NCBI RefSeq assembly: GCF_900090045.1
Contig: NC_041788.1
Coordinates: 1,426,001-1,490,000 of the forward strand
Reading direction: 5' to 3'
Source of the DNA: Plasmodium malariae
Taxonomy: Eukaryota; Apicomplexa; Aconoidasida; Haemosporida; Plasmodiidae
DNA length: 64,000 nt
The notes beneath the pieces are model-generated. The model saw only the letters and a list, made by a program, of their open reading frames with translations, ran no database searches and was not told the DNA's origin. Made by a program: the position numbers and the translations under genes. Positions 1-9,555 of this stretch are shown here, piece by piece; the stretch's first letter is position 1, and the number at the start of each line of letters is the position of its first letter.

Positions 1-380
1 TTACATTTCTTTTTACAAAACAATTCATAGTCTAGTATAGAATTTGAAGTATTTTTTGAATTAACTAAATTACAACATATTTCACAACGACCCTCAGAAC
101 ATTTTTTTGCTTCTTCTTGATTTTTTTTAAAATTTGATGAGCACTTTTTTTCGAAATTTGTTAACTTTTTAAAAGTACATGAACATTCGTTATAATACGA
201 ATTTTCATTATCAACTATACAAGCCAAAGTGTTACCCATTTGAATTACTTTCGATATTTCATTTTTATAATTTATTTTTGAATTAAGATAAGACAAAAAT
301 GATGAAAAGACATTTTTTGATTCCGCACAAATTATATTCACAAGTGCAAAGAATAATACTGCCACAACCTTCTTATGCAT
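1..380 (-). CDS. Secreted small Cys-rich protein (C-terminus beyond window edge)
   Basis: The frame is open from an ATG at 380-378 down to the left edge, so the end is missing (at least 126 residues are visible). The first ~19 residues form a signal peptide: a basic start (MHKK) followed by the hydrophobic stretch VVAVLFFALVNIICAES. The mature part holds ten cysteines in about 75 residues (TLAC, NECSC, EKKC, AKKC, EGRCEICC, LFCKKKC), which suggests a disulphide-stabilised secreted or luminal protein. No transmembrane segment is visible after the signal. The codon pattern and lack of low complexity look like a real gene. I do not recognise the family. The start is secure because it is the only ATG giving a signal peptide and sequence upstream quickly becomes repetitive. 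Confidence 0.7.
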   Translation of the reverse strand, partial: MHKKVVAVLFFALVNIICAESKNVFSSFLSYLNSKINYKNEISKVIQMGNTLACIVDNENSYYNECSCTFKKLTNFEKKCSSNFKKNQEEAKKCSEGRCEICCNLVNSKNTSNSILDYELFCKKKC

Positions 381-1514
381 CTTTGCGTACGCTCTAGTAT
401 AAATAAATATACGTATGTATGTCTGCAACTATTATATATGTACGTATTATATGTGAATGTATGCACTCTGTATTTGTTTCAAGCTACTTTTTAAACTGCT
501 AAGCAGTTAAGTGGCTAAACTGCTAAACGGTTAATTGCCTAAACAGTTAAGGGACTAAACGGTTAAGGGGCTAAACTGCTAAACGGATAAACGGCTAAAC
601 GGATAAACTGCTAAACGGATAAACTGCTAAACGGATAAACTGTTAAACGGTAAACTTCTAAATTACTAAGTTATTATTCAAAATATTTTTTTCATAATGC
701 ACTTTCATAATATGTAAATTAATTTAGAGATAATGTTTTTATAATTTTTGTTCTTTATGTCTCTGTCTTATTTTCTGTCTTTTATTTTTTTTTTATTTTA
801 TTCCCTTATTTAAGATTGTTGTTTGAGTGTTTTTTGTGAAGTTGTGTACATACATCAACAATAAAAAAAAAAAAAAAATACAAGCGTTCACATATATTTG
901 AAAAAGCTTATATTCTTCTGCGCGCTTATAATACTCATACGTATACATTTATACAAACATAAGTATACATATATATTTATACATGTAAACAAAATAATGA
1001 ATAATGTGAATATTATATGTTTGCATTTTCGTTCTGTTCTAAATATGTGCATGAGTTACTATTACATATTTTTGAAAACCCCAAATTGTTTTCAAAACCT
1101 CCTGCATTCTTAATAGGTTATATATAAAGAATATTTTATTTTGTTACACATTTTTACTTAATTTAATTTTTTTTTTTTAAGAAAAGGGATTAAAATAATA
1201 GGTGTATCACGCAGAAACGAGTAGTGTAAAATGGTAGCAAGTATTTTTCTAAATATGCATGTATTAAAGTATGCACGCTTCCTACTGATAATCTTAAATG
1301 TAATCTCCCATATGTATGTAAAAGAATATATATATATATACATACATACGCTATGCTGCTATGCCCTATATTAATTTATAAGTTACGAATTATAAAAACA
1401 ATAAATTTACCACTTCGATGATAAATATAAATTACTATATATTTTATTTTTTTTAATATTAACTTTTATACTGGTCCCATATTATACTATTTTTTATGCC
1501 CTTCGATCTTTGCA
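381..1514. other. Intergenic, with a degenerate tandem repeat
   Basis: This is upstream sequence of the Cys-rich gene and downstream sequence of the ATP synthase epsilon gene. It holds the repeat at 490-660, poly(A/T) runs and GTAT/ATAC microsatellites. The short open frames here start at TTG or lie in repeats. I see no convincing gene. Confidence 0.6.
490..660. repeat. Degenerate ~8/16-bp tandem repeat (CTAAACGG / ATAAACTG)
   Basis: Copies of CTAAACGG alternate with ATAAACTG or TTAAGGGG-like variants over about 170 bp. Copies near 590-645 are nearly perfect and those near 490-560 are diverged, which suggests expansion from the 3' side. It lies about 110-280 bp upstream of the Cys-rich gene's ATG, in its 5' flank. 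Confidence 0.85.
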
Positions 1515-1617
1515 TTATTCTTTACCGCCATATAAATTTTTGAATGCCTTTTGAAACTCATCGTGTAGTTCTGTTAAGATGGGAAAAAATAAATATGTAA
1601 ATAATTAAATAAATAAT

Positions 1618-1648
<31 letters not shown>

Positions 1649-2195
1649 GTAATCACTGGTGAAATTTCGCTGGTTTCAGTATAAGAGGCGTAAAGGCTTC
1701 CACAAAATGATACAAAAATAAATGTCTTCTTTTTTTTTTTTTTTTTGTTTATTTGTAAGCAAACACATCTTTGTATTTATTTTTTTTTTTGCATCGAGCT
1801 ATTACCTTGACTAATTGGTTTTCCATCTTTGTAAATTGTTTCTCTTAAATGCATTTTACTTCTCTCTAAAGCTATATCTGCATATGGATCTTTTAAGCAT
1901 CTTAAAAAAGGAAAACACAGCAAGAAAAAAATAGTGTATAATAATACATGGACTGGTTGGCACAATTATTGTAGTCTTGTGTGAAGAACTGGTTTTGTGT
2001 AAAATATTTTTTATAAAAAAATATAGAGAGAATATTTTTTCCATCATTTTCCACATGCAAGCTTCAATTTCTTTTCTTTTCCTTTTTCTTTCTTTTCTTA
2101 TTTTTCTTCTCTCCTTTTCTTTCTTTTTACCTCCTTAAAATGTCAGCCATTTCCGAAGCATACCTTGTGTATGAAACATTCGCCGCTTTCCACAT
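1515..2195 (-). CDS. Mitochondrial ATP synthase subunit epsilon (3 exons)
   Basis: Three short exons splice in frame: 2131-2195, 1806-1900 and 1515-1570. Introns are 230 and 235 nt, with donors GTAAAA and GTAAT and acceptors TTTTTTAAG and TTAACAG. The product is 71 residues. It begins MWKAANVSYTRYASEMADIL, which matches the family pattern W-x-x-A-G/N-L/V-S-Y-x-x-Y-x that defines the small F1 central-stalk epsilon subunit of mitochondrial ATP synthase (ATP5E/ATP15). It continues with the usual amphipathic segment LKDPYADIALERSKMHL and ends FQKAFKNLYGGKE. The length fits the family (about 50-75 residues). The protein sits on the rotating gamma/delta stalk in the matrix. No exon exceeds 32 codons, so single-ORF gene finding misses it. 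It is divergently arranged with the TypA gene about 1.1 kb away. Confidence 0.85.
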
Positions 2196-3330
2196 TTTAA
2201 AACAAGGCCTTTACCGTACAAGATAACTTCTGGCAGTTTATTTGCATAAATGTGTAATTGTATATGTATACATGTATATGCATATACGTTTTATAAACTA
2301 TTAATTCTTGAATAAAGGAATATAACTTAAAACTCAAAATATTCCCTTGTAACGATTAAATAGGTGTGTTTATTAAAGGGGGAAAAACTCAAATTTTGTG
2401 TGAGGATGGAAGAAAAAAAATAAAATGGATTAGCATTTGAAGGGGGAAACTGGTATGGGAAACAGTAATTATAGCACAAACATATATTTACATATATATA
2501 TATATGCAGTATAGTAAAAAATAATCTTTGCAAAAAAAAAAAAAAGAACAAATAAAATATAATAAAATATGAAAAAATATCGTATAATATAATAAAATAC
2601 GATAAAATATAATAAAAGAAAATAAAAGAATGTTGGGTAAAATAAGGAAAGCACCAGTACAAAAAGCAATGTTTGTAAAAAAAAAAAAAAAAGAAAGATA
2701 TGCAGTTCAGTATTACACCTAAAAATTATCGCGTTAAATATTTATAACATAGAATATATTTGTCACCTACTATTTCATATGTAAAATAACAAACTTATGC
2801 GCATTTATTTTATGAGGAGCTGAGGACAAAAGAATGAACTTCTTCGTTCTTTTAACAAAGAAAAATGTTTTAATAAGAAAAACACTGCTTTATTTGATGT
2901 AACCGTTTGATGATTATGGTTAAGTACAATAAAAAGAGGAGCCCAATGCATATAATTATGATAATGAAGTATCATGCAGAACTGTTAAAAATTTAATGAA
3001 GTTTAATTAAATACTACACAGATAAAAGATTTGATTATCTGATATATTCTTATTTTGTTAGTTATACCTACTTTGATTTTTTCGTTTCTTTTTAATATAA
3101 TAGTATATATTACCACTGCTCACAGTCGGAACATTTTGTAGAGGCGTATATGTGTGAGGAATGTATGTACGTATGTGTATATGCACCATCGTATGAAAAT
3201 TTGAACGACTGAATAATACATACATATATATATATATACGTGGCACAATTATATGGACAAGTATATGTCAGTACGCAGTGCGAATTCTTCTAGGAGAGCA
3301 ACAAGATAATGAACGTAAGCACATAAAAAT
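2196..3330. other. Divergent intergenic region (ATP synthase epsilon / TypA)
   Basis: This 1.1 kb gap lies between two genes transcribed away from each other, so it should hold both promoters. It contains poly(dA:dT) tracts and A-rich repeats such as AATAAAATACGATAAAATA near 2555-2630. An ATG at 3309, followed at once by a GTAAGC donor-like sequence, could be an alternative first exon for TypA. No other gene is seen. Confidence 0.5.
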
Positions 3331-5679
3331 ATGCACTGCTTTATGAGAGACTACAACAATTGCGTAGGCAAAAGTATGATTAGCCAATTTATTGTGAGCA
3401 ATGTAAAAGGGATAAAAAGAAGAGATAGGCATGGTTTCTCCGTTTTTAGTGCTATTATTGATAATAATGCAAATGAATATAAATATATGTTTAATAAAAG
3501 AAGAAATTACTACAGCTGGCCCTCTTACAGTTTGAAATTCATGGGAGGAAATAAAAAAAAATCGAAGAAAAATGTTGATATAACACACATATACGCACGA
3601 AAGACCGTGTTATATTTAAATAGCAATCTGTTTTTCTCGACAAATAAAAAATTAAATATTATAAACCCACAAAAGATTAGAAATGTAGCTATTATTGCAC
3701 ACGTAGATCATGGAAAGACAACTCTTGTTGATAAATTATTAAGGCAAGGAGGAGAAGAACAAATTAATGATAGAGTAATGGATCATAATGATTTAGAAAA
3801 AGAGAGAGGTATTACTATAATGTCAAAAGTGACAAGAATAAAATATGGTGATTACTTTTTTAATATTGTTGATACACCTGGACATTCAGATTTTGGTGGA
3901 GAAGTAGAAAGAGTTTTAAATTTAATTGATGGGGTATGTTTAATTATTGATGTAGTGGAAGGCCCTAAAAATCAAACAAAATTTGTATTGAAAAAATCAT
4001 TGTTGAATCCGAAATGTAAAATTATTGTAATTATGAATAAATTTGATAAGCCAAGTAATATTAAAAAAAAAGAAGAAATTGAAAATGAAATATTCGATTT
4101 ATTTGCAGATCTCAATGCACCTGATGAATTAATGAATTATCCTATTCTTTATGCATCAGCAAAAAATGGATGGTGTACCGATAACTTTGATGACGCAAAA
4201 CAAAATAAATGTGAACATAATAACGTCCTAGTTATATTTAAAAAAATTATAGATTACTTTGATGCCCCACTTACATCGTCCATTGTGCCCCCTGACCATT
4301 CTGATGGTAACACAAAAGCGGAAGTAGATACACAGGTTAAAAGCGATGAGATCAATTGCAACATCAACGGCGTAATCAACAGTGAAGGAAGCACGTGCAT
4401 TAACAGTTGTAGTAACGATGTTGATGAGGACAGCAAACGGAGGAGCGAAATTATGAAGGAGCCCTTCAGTCTGCTTGTAAGCCTTATAGATCACCAAGAA
4501 GGGGTAGGTGTAACAGTCACAGGGAAAATATATAGCGGAGTTATAAAAAAAGGAGATACAATAATTGTGAAAAATGAAGAAAATAAAATAAGAGGAAATT
4601 GCGTAATAAAAAATATATTTTATATGAAAGGAAGAAAAATAGAAAATGTTATTTCTGCTAGTGCTGGAGATATTGTAAATATTTCCTTTTCGAAAGGAAT
4701 CATACCTTCAGTTAATGATACTTTATCATCTAATGAAAAGGTTCCTAGTTTAAAAGCTAGACCTATAGACCCACCTGTACTTTGCTTAAAAATTTCTCAA
4801 AATACAAGTCCTCTAACAGGTAAGGACGGAAAGCATATTACGCTGTCATCCATTGGAAATAGACTTAAAAAAGAAGCGGCCATAAATGTAGCTATAGAAA
4901 TTAATGAGTCTGAAAAAAAAGATAGCTACGAAGTAAAAGGGAGAGGAGAATTACAATTAGGTATTCTAATTGAAAAGTTAAGAAGAGAAGGTTACGAAAT
5001 GACAATATCTTCACCAAATGTTGTATATACTAAAGATGAAAAAGGAAATTTATTAGAGCCAATTGAAGAATTTCATATTACAATTCCATCTTTGATGAGT
5101 TCAAATGTAATTGAAAAATTAAATACTAGAAAAGCCGAAATTATAGATATTGTAAATGATAATGATAACACTTTTATTAAGTGTATATGTCCATCTAGAA
5201 ATTTTTTTGGCATGAGATCTTATTTGCGTGATATAAGTAAAGGTACTTCCATAATTAATTCTGAACTAAAGGAATATAAAAAAAAGCAAACATCTTTTAA
5301 AGGTGATAGAAATGGAGTTATCATATCTTCATCAAATGGAACAACCACTGCCTTTTCATTAGATCCCATTCAATTAAAAGGTTTTTTATTTGTCAATGAA
5401 AATTTCCCCACGTATGAAGGTATGATAATTGGTGAACACTTCTTAAGTAATGATATTGAAATGAATGCTGTTAAGATAAAACCGGTACAGCATTTGAGAA
5501 ATAAAGGGCATGAAGAAACCATCCGAATAAACCACAAACAAATAACTATTGAATATGCCCTTTCATTTATTCAGGACGACGAAGAAATTGAAGTCACTCC
5601 AAAAAGAATTGTTATGAGGAAAAAAATTCTCAACACGGAAATGAGAAAAACAGCGAACAGAAAGATCAAAAATTCGTAA
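3331..5679 (+). CDS. typA: Translational GTPase TypA/BipA, probably organellar
   Basis: This 782-residue GTPase belongs to the TypA/BipA family, a bacterial-type ribosome-binding EF-G relative. The GTP-binding motifs are complete: P-loop AHVDHGKTT (123-131), switch I ERGITI (158-163), DTPGHSD (181-187), NKFD (236-239) and SAKNG (276-280). EF-G-like domains II, III and V follow, and the C-terminal TypA domain contains the NGVIISSSNGTTTAFSL stretch typical of the family (about residues 655-671). Bacterial TypA is about 610 residues. The extra length is a 115-residue N-terminal extension rich in Lys, Asn and Tyr and a low-complexity insert near 330-375. An extension on a bacterial-type factor suggests import into the apicoplast or mitochondrion, but no clear signal peptide is visible at this start, so an upstream exon is possible. 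Confidence 0.9.
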   Translation: MHCFMRDYNNCVGKSMISQFIVSNVKGIKRRDRHGFSVFSAIIDNNANEYKYMFNKRRNYYSWPSYSLKFMGGNKKKSKKNVDITHIYARKTVLYLNSNLFFSTNKKLNIINPQKIRNVAIIAHVDHGKTTLVDKLLRQGGEEQINDRVMDHNDLEKERGITIMSKVTRIKYGDYFFNIVDTPGHSDFGGEVERVLNLIDGVCLIIDVVEGPKNQTKFVLKKSLLNPKCKIIVIMNKFDKPSNIKKKEEIENEIFDLFADLNAPDELMNYPILYASAKNGWCTDNFDDAKQNKCEHNNVLVIFKKIIDYFDAPLTSSIVPPDHSDGNTKAEVDTQVKSDEINCNINGVINSEGSTCINSCSNDVDEDSKRRSEIMKEPFSLLVSLIDHQEGVGVTVTGKIYSGVIKKGDTIIVKNEENKIRGNCVIKNIFYMKGRKIENVISASAGDIVNISFSKGIIPSVNDTLSSNEKVPSLKARPIDPPVLCLKISQNTSPLTGKDGKHITLSSIGNRLKKEAAINVAIEINESEKKDSYEVKGRGELQLGILIEKLRREGYEMTISSPNVVYTKDEKGNLLEPIEEFHITIPSLMSSNVIEKLNTRKAEIIDIVNDNDNTFIKCICPSRNFFGMRSYLRDISKGTSIINSELKEYKKKQTSFKGDRNGVIISSSNGTTTAFSLDPIQLKGFLFVNENFPTYEGMIIGEHFLSNDIEMNAVKIKPVQHLRNKGHEETIRINHKQITIEYALSFIQDDEEIEVTPKRIVMRKKILNTEMRKTANRKIKNS

Positions 5680-6792
5680 AATTAAGATGTAGAGAAGGGG
5701 AAAGTGAAAACGAAAGTTCATGTGTTTCTGTTTATTATGAATATACTTATTCGTACGGACGTGCATTATGGATTTCGTGTTTATTAATTTATGTATTATT
5801 TCGTGTGTCCTATAATTTTTTTTTTCTTTTTTTATCGTTTCTTTTTTATCATTTCTTTTTTATCGTTTCTTTTTTATCATTTCTTTTTTATCGTTTCTTT
5901 TTTATCATTTCTTTTTTATCATTTCTTTTTTATCGTTTCTTTTTTATCATTTCTTTTTTATCGTTTCTTTTTTTTTTTTTTTTTTTTTGGGGGGAGGGTG
6001 ATTATGTACACATCTGGAAGAACTTTCCTACCGTTACTTAAATATAACACCCCTATTTTTTATTTCGTTATATGTTTTTAGTTATTATTCGTAATGCATA
6101 ATTTTTGGTCTTTCCTTTTTTAATAATAATCCTTGATAATCATACGGATAAACTCCGAATTTATACCTTTTATGAAAATTTTATTTAGGCGCGTATAAAA
6201 TTACTGTTATTGTATTTACATTTACATAAAAAAGAAATAATAATTATGTAATCATTCCAAGTGAATCATAACTAAATTTAAATAATTATATCTGAACATT
6301 ATGAAATGGTAAAGAGATCTGTGCTTATTTTGAAATCTAGCATTTTTAAATTAAGGTGTATTTTTTTTGTATAGCAAGTTATTTCTTCTTTTGTGTGCAC
6401 CCGCAGAATTGTGTAAAGAACAATCTAACATAATAGAATTTTCTGTACATACATACATACATACATGCAGAAGGAAGGAACATGTAGTACAAGAATCGAC
6501 AAATCATGGGAAAAATTAATTTAATAACGTCAAAAAAATTTATGAAATAATTATAGAACAAGATATATAATTGTATCATATAAATAAGAAAAAAAAAAAA
6601 AAAAAAAAAAAAATATTTTAAAATCTTCGTTATATTGATAATAAGCTATAGAGGGAAAAATATCCCTGTGAGTTCGTAAAAAAATTAACTGTACATTTAA
6701 GAAAAAAATAAAACCACTAGGAAATTATGGAAACTTTTTGCGCGAATTAGTGGGAACTGTAGAGCAATAAAGATATGTAATTTAAGCAAGTG
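5680..6792. other. Intergenic, with T-rich tandem repeat
   Basis: Downstream of TypA, 5818-5970 is a 14-bp T-rich tandem repeat (TTTCTTTTTTATCG / TTTCTTTTTTATCA) ending in a long T run and GGGGGGAGGG. The rest is ordinary AT-rich sequence with poly(A) near 6588-6613. Frames across the repeat encode only Phe/Leu/Ser-rich strings and are not genes. Confidence 0.7.
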
Positions 6793-7393
6793 ATGGATTT
6801 CAAATCAGCAGGCCGTAAACGTGTAAATGTATATATATATGTATATATGCCTTCATGATATATGTATAATATGTATACACGTTATATGTATTTATGCATG
6901 TATATATATAGTCCCATTTACTTGCTTTCCATATCGTGAAAGGAAAAACATATTTTTATATTATACAGGTCCCACGCTCCCCTACAATTTACTAAATAAA
7001 ACCGAGAGATATTTTATAAAAGTTTTATTAAATATGATTATAAAAACATATAATTTTAATTTAATAAGTAAAAAGTACGCCCATAAATTTGCTTCTCCAG
7101 ATTGCCCTAATTTAATGAACATTAAAAAAGTGATATATGAAAAGTTAAAACCAATATGTTTTCATATTAAGCAAGATTATACAATGGGTCATCATGTTCA
7201 TGATATGCACTTTTATGGAATTTTATGTTCCCCATTATTTGAAAATAAGAGCTACAAGGAGATGAATTCAATGGTAGAAAAATTAATGAGTGAAATACAC
7301 CTTGCTGGACGAGTAAAACTACATTGTCAACCACCTTCCAGATTTAATAAAATGAAGAAACATATAAGGTGGAGATGGAACTTAGAAAAATGA
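6793..7393 (+). CDS. BolA-like protein (2 exons)
   Basis: The conserved exon (6969-7393) encodes a BolA-like core: HDMHFYGILCSPLFENKSY followed by a helix (MNSMVEKLMSEI) and KLHCQPPSRF. This matches the BolA layout of H-F-x-x-x-x-x-S-x-x-F-x-x-K-S, a helix, then a short strand with a P-x-x-W/F-like end. BolA proteins pair with monothiol glutaredoxins in Fe-S cluster trafficking. The exon is preceded by a good acceptor (TTATATTATACAG). An upstream ATG at 6793 gives a 22-nt exon MDFKSAG ending at a GTAAAC donor (6815), and the join keeps the frame, giving 148 residues. An unspliced alternative starts at the ATG at 7034 (119 residues). Sequence between these points in the open frame is TA/GTAT microsatellite, which favours an intron. 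The family call rests on the C-terminal half only. Confidence 0.6.
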
Positions 7394-7745
7394 TTTGCAT
7401 TAAAAAAATGTATCATCATTTGGTATTTTGTGGAACGTGTAATAATATCTTTTTATAAAATTTTTATATGAATTTAAGATTAAAAGTTAGAACATACTAA
7501 TATTCTTTCTTTCTTCATTTTTTTTTTTTTTAATTTTATTATGGTATTTTATACCTTATATTTACAATTTCGTTACTCTCTGTTTTTTTCTAAAATGTGT
7601 ACCACATATATATATGCTTCATATATAGTTATATTTAAATTTTTTAATTCAAAAAAAAAAAAAAAAAAAAAAGCAAATAGGACAGGGGGCAAATAGAAAC
7701 GGAGAAAGGGCAAAGAATAAAGAATAATGAACGACCATAGAAGAA

Positions 7746-7777
<32 letters not shown>

Positions 7778-8259
7778 CAAGGGTTCTACAAGATAAAAAT
7801 AAAGCCTGACCCTGATATATTATTGCAATTCAAATTATATTTAGTTGTTTGTATTTTCCTTCTTTCGTCTTTTTAAATTATAATTGATGAAAATATAAAT
7901 TCATCATATATACTAAATAGAATTGACAAGTACATGTAAAAAAAATAAAATAAAATACTATAATATAACTCAAAATAAAATAATAATCTTCTTAAAATGT
8001 ATATAATTTTTAAAAATATGTATCAAAAAAAACTAAATAACTAAAAGGAATAAAAAAAGAACAATAAAACATGTGACAGTGCGCCACCTTGTATGCTTGG
8101 TATAAAAACAATAAAGGGGGAAACACACACGCGCGTGTATATATATATATATATATATGTCCATGTGTGCGTATACATCTATATATGCATACGTTTACAT
8201 ATATATATGTATATACACGTATGTATGTGTAAATATCCATATGTGTATCCATGGAAGGG
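7394..8259. other. Convergent intergenic region
   Basis: This lies between the 3' ends of the BolA-like gene (+) and DMT1 (-). It contains several poly(A) runs of about 20-25 bases (7650, 7747) and TA/GTATAT microsatellites at 8130-8240. I see no gene. Confidence 0.6.
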
Positions 8260-9555
8260 TTACACCTTTACACGCTTGCTGCAACCGTACTGATACAAAA
8301 ACAAGGATATAATAATGAAAAGAGTTCCTATGTACTTGTTATAATTTATAGTTTCATTTAGTAAAAGCTTTGCTAATATGAAAGTAAAACAGGGCTGAAA
8401 AGACTGATATAACGAAACAGTTATTGGTGTTAAATGATTTAAAGCAATAATTTGAATTTTCCAGCAAACAAATATAATAGCAATAGTTGAATAAAGAATA
8501 CAAAGAAATTGGTTAGTAGTTAAATCATATATTTCTCTTACAACATTATAATTTTTATTAATAAAAATTTCACCTAATATTCCAAATGGTAAGGTTATTA
8601 AAAATAACACTGCCATTTGAGCAAATAGTATTATATCGTTACTTACATATCTAGTACTTATATTAATATATATAACTTGTAACCCCTTGGTTACAGGTAC
8701 AGCTAATAATAATAGAAAACCAAAATCAAATGTACCTAGATTCCATATCTCAGCTGTTATAGCTAAACCAAAAAATGATAAAAATATGGACACAAATGTT
8801 ATATAGTTCATCTCTTCTATTTTCATATAATAGGACAATATGGCTGTAAAAATTGGGATAGTTGGTTGAATTATAGCAACATTATGAGAATCTGTATATT
8901 GCAACGCTATTATTACTATAGCCTGCCTTATAGCCCCTGTTACTGATAATATAATTATTGGCATATAGGCAATTTTGGGTATTAATTTCTCATCATTTTT
9001 AAATAATCTGCCTAAATAGTTAATACCTGCACTTTCTATATTGAGCCGAGTTTCATATGCATCGTTACATTTATCGTCCTTGTCATTGCCGTAACCAGAG
9101 TCCATCAAGTTGTTACTTTCATCGCCATTATTTTTATTGTTGTTTTTCTTCTTTTTCTTTTTTTTTTTTTTATCGTTACTATTACTGTCCTTGTGCTTAT
9201 TGTTGTAGGTCTTTTCAAACTCCTCATTTTCCACTTTTAATCCTAACTCTCCCTGCGCAGTACTTTCTTTTTGTCCTGTTATATTCATATCATGCAATAA
9301 TTTTTTTTTTTTAGGTTCCGATTTTTGAGATATGCATATGTAAATCATGAGTGGCATGGTAAGAACTGTTCTTAAAATAATAAAAATATAAATCGATCCA
9401 TTTATCAATATAAAATATTTCATTAGTATATAATTTACACCATACAAAAGCATGGAAAACAACAATAGCAGGTTAACGGTTATTAATAGTGCATTTCCTT
9501 TGCCTTTTCCCTCTTCATTTATAGAAAATAACTCCTCAGCTTTTAAAAATTTCAT
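8260..9555 (-). CDS. DMT1: Drug/metabolite transporter DMT1 (EamA family)
   Basis: This 431-residue, single-exon polytopic membrane protein has about ten hydrophobic segments, as expected for the EamA/DMT fold of two inverted five-helix repeats. The first repeat starts with ALLITVNLLLLFSMLLYGVNY. The second half contains the typical helices TGAIRQAIVIIALQYTDSHN and QPTIPIFTAILSYYMKIEEMN, and ends with the LxPITVSLYQSFQPCFTFIL helix and an LLLNETI loop. A hydrophilic Lys/Asn/Asp-rich loop of roughly 100 residues (about 80-185, including a long Lys run) splits the first repeat, a common Plasmodium insertion. Its neighbour is the CDF gene, matching what I recall of P. falciparum DMT1. The substrate is unknown. 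It is related in fold, not closely in sequence, to CRT. Confidence 0.85.
   Translation of the reverse strand: MKFLKAEELFSINEEGKGKGNALLITVNLLLLFSMLLYGVNYILMKYFILINGSIYIFIILRTVLTMPLMIYICISQKSEPKKKKLLHDMNITGQKESTAQGELGLKVENEEFEKTYNNKHKDSNSNDKKKKKKKKKNNNKNNGDESNNLMDSGYGNDKDDKCNDAYETRLNIESAGINYLGRLFKNDEKLIPKIAYMPIIILSVTGAIRQAIVIIALQYTDSHNVAIIQPTIPIFTAILSYYMKIEEMNYITFVSIFLSFFGLAITAEIWNLGTFDFGFLLLLAVPVTKGLQVIYINISTRYVSNDIILFAQMAVLFLITLPFGILGEIFINKNYNVVREIYDLTTNQFLCILYSTIAIIFVCWKIQIIALNHLTPITVSLYQSFQPCFTFILAKLLLNETINYNKYIGTLFIIISLFLYQYGCSKRVKV

Noticed and set aside
490..660. Telomere-like repeats (CTAAACGG, TTAAGGGG)
   Set aside because: Plasmodium telomeric repeat is of the TTYAGGG type in long uniform arrays. 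This array is short, degenerate and of different sequence, in an internal region.
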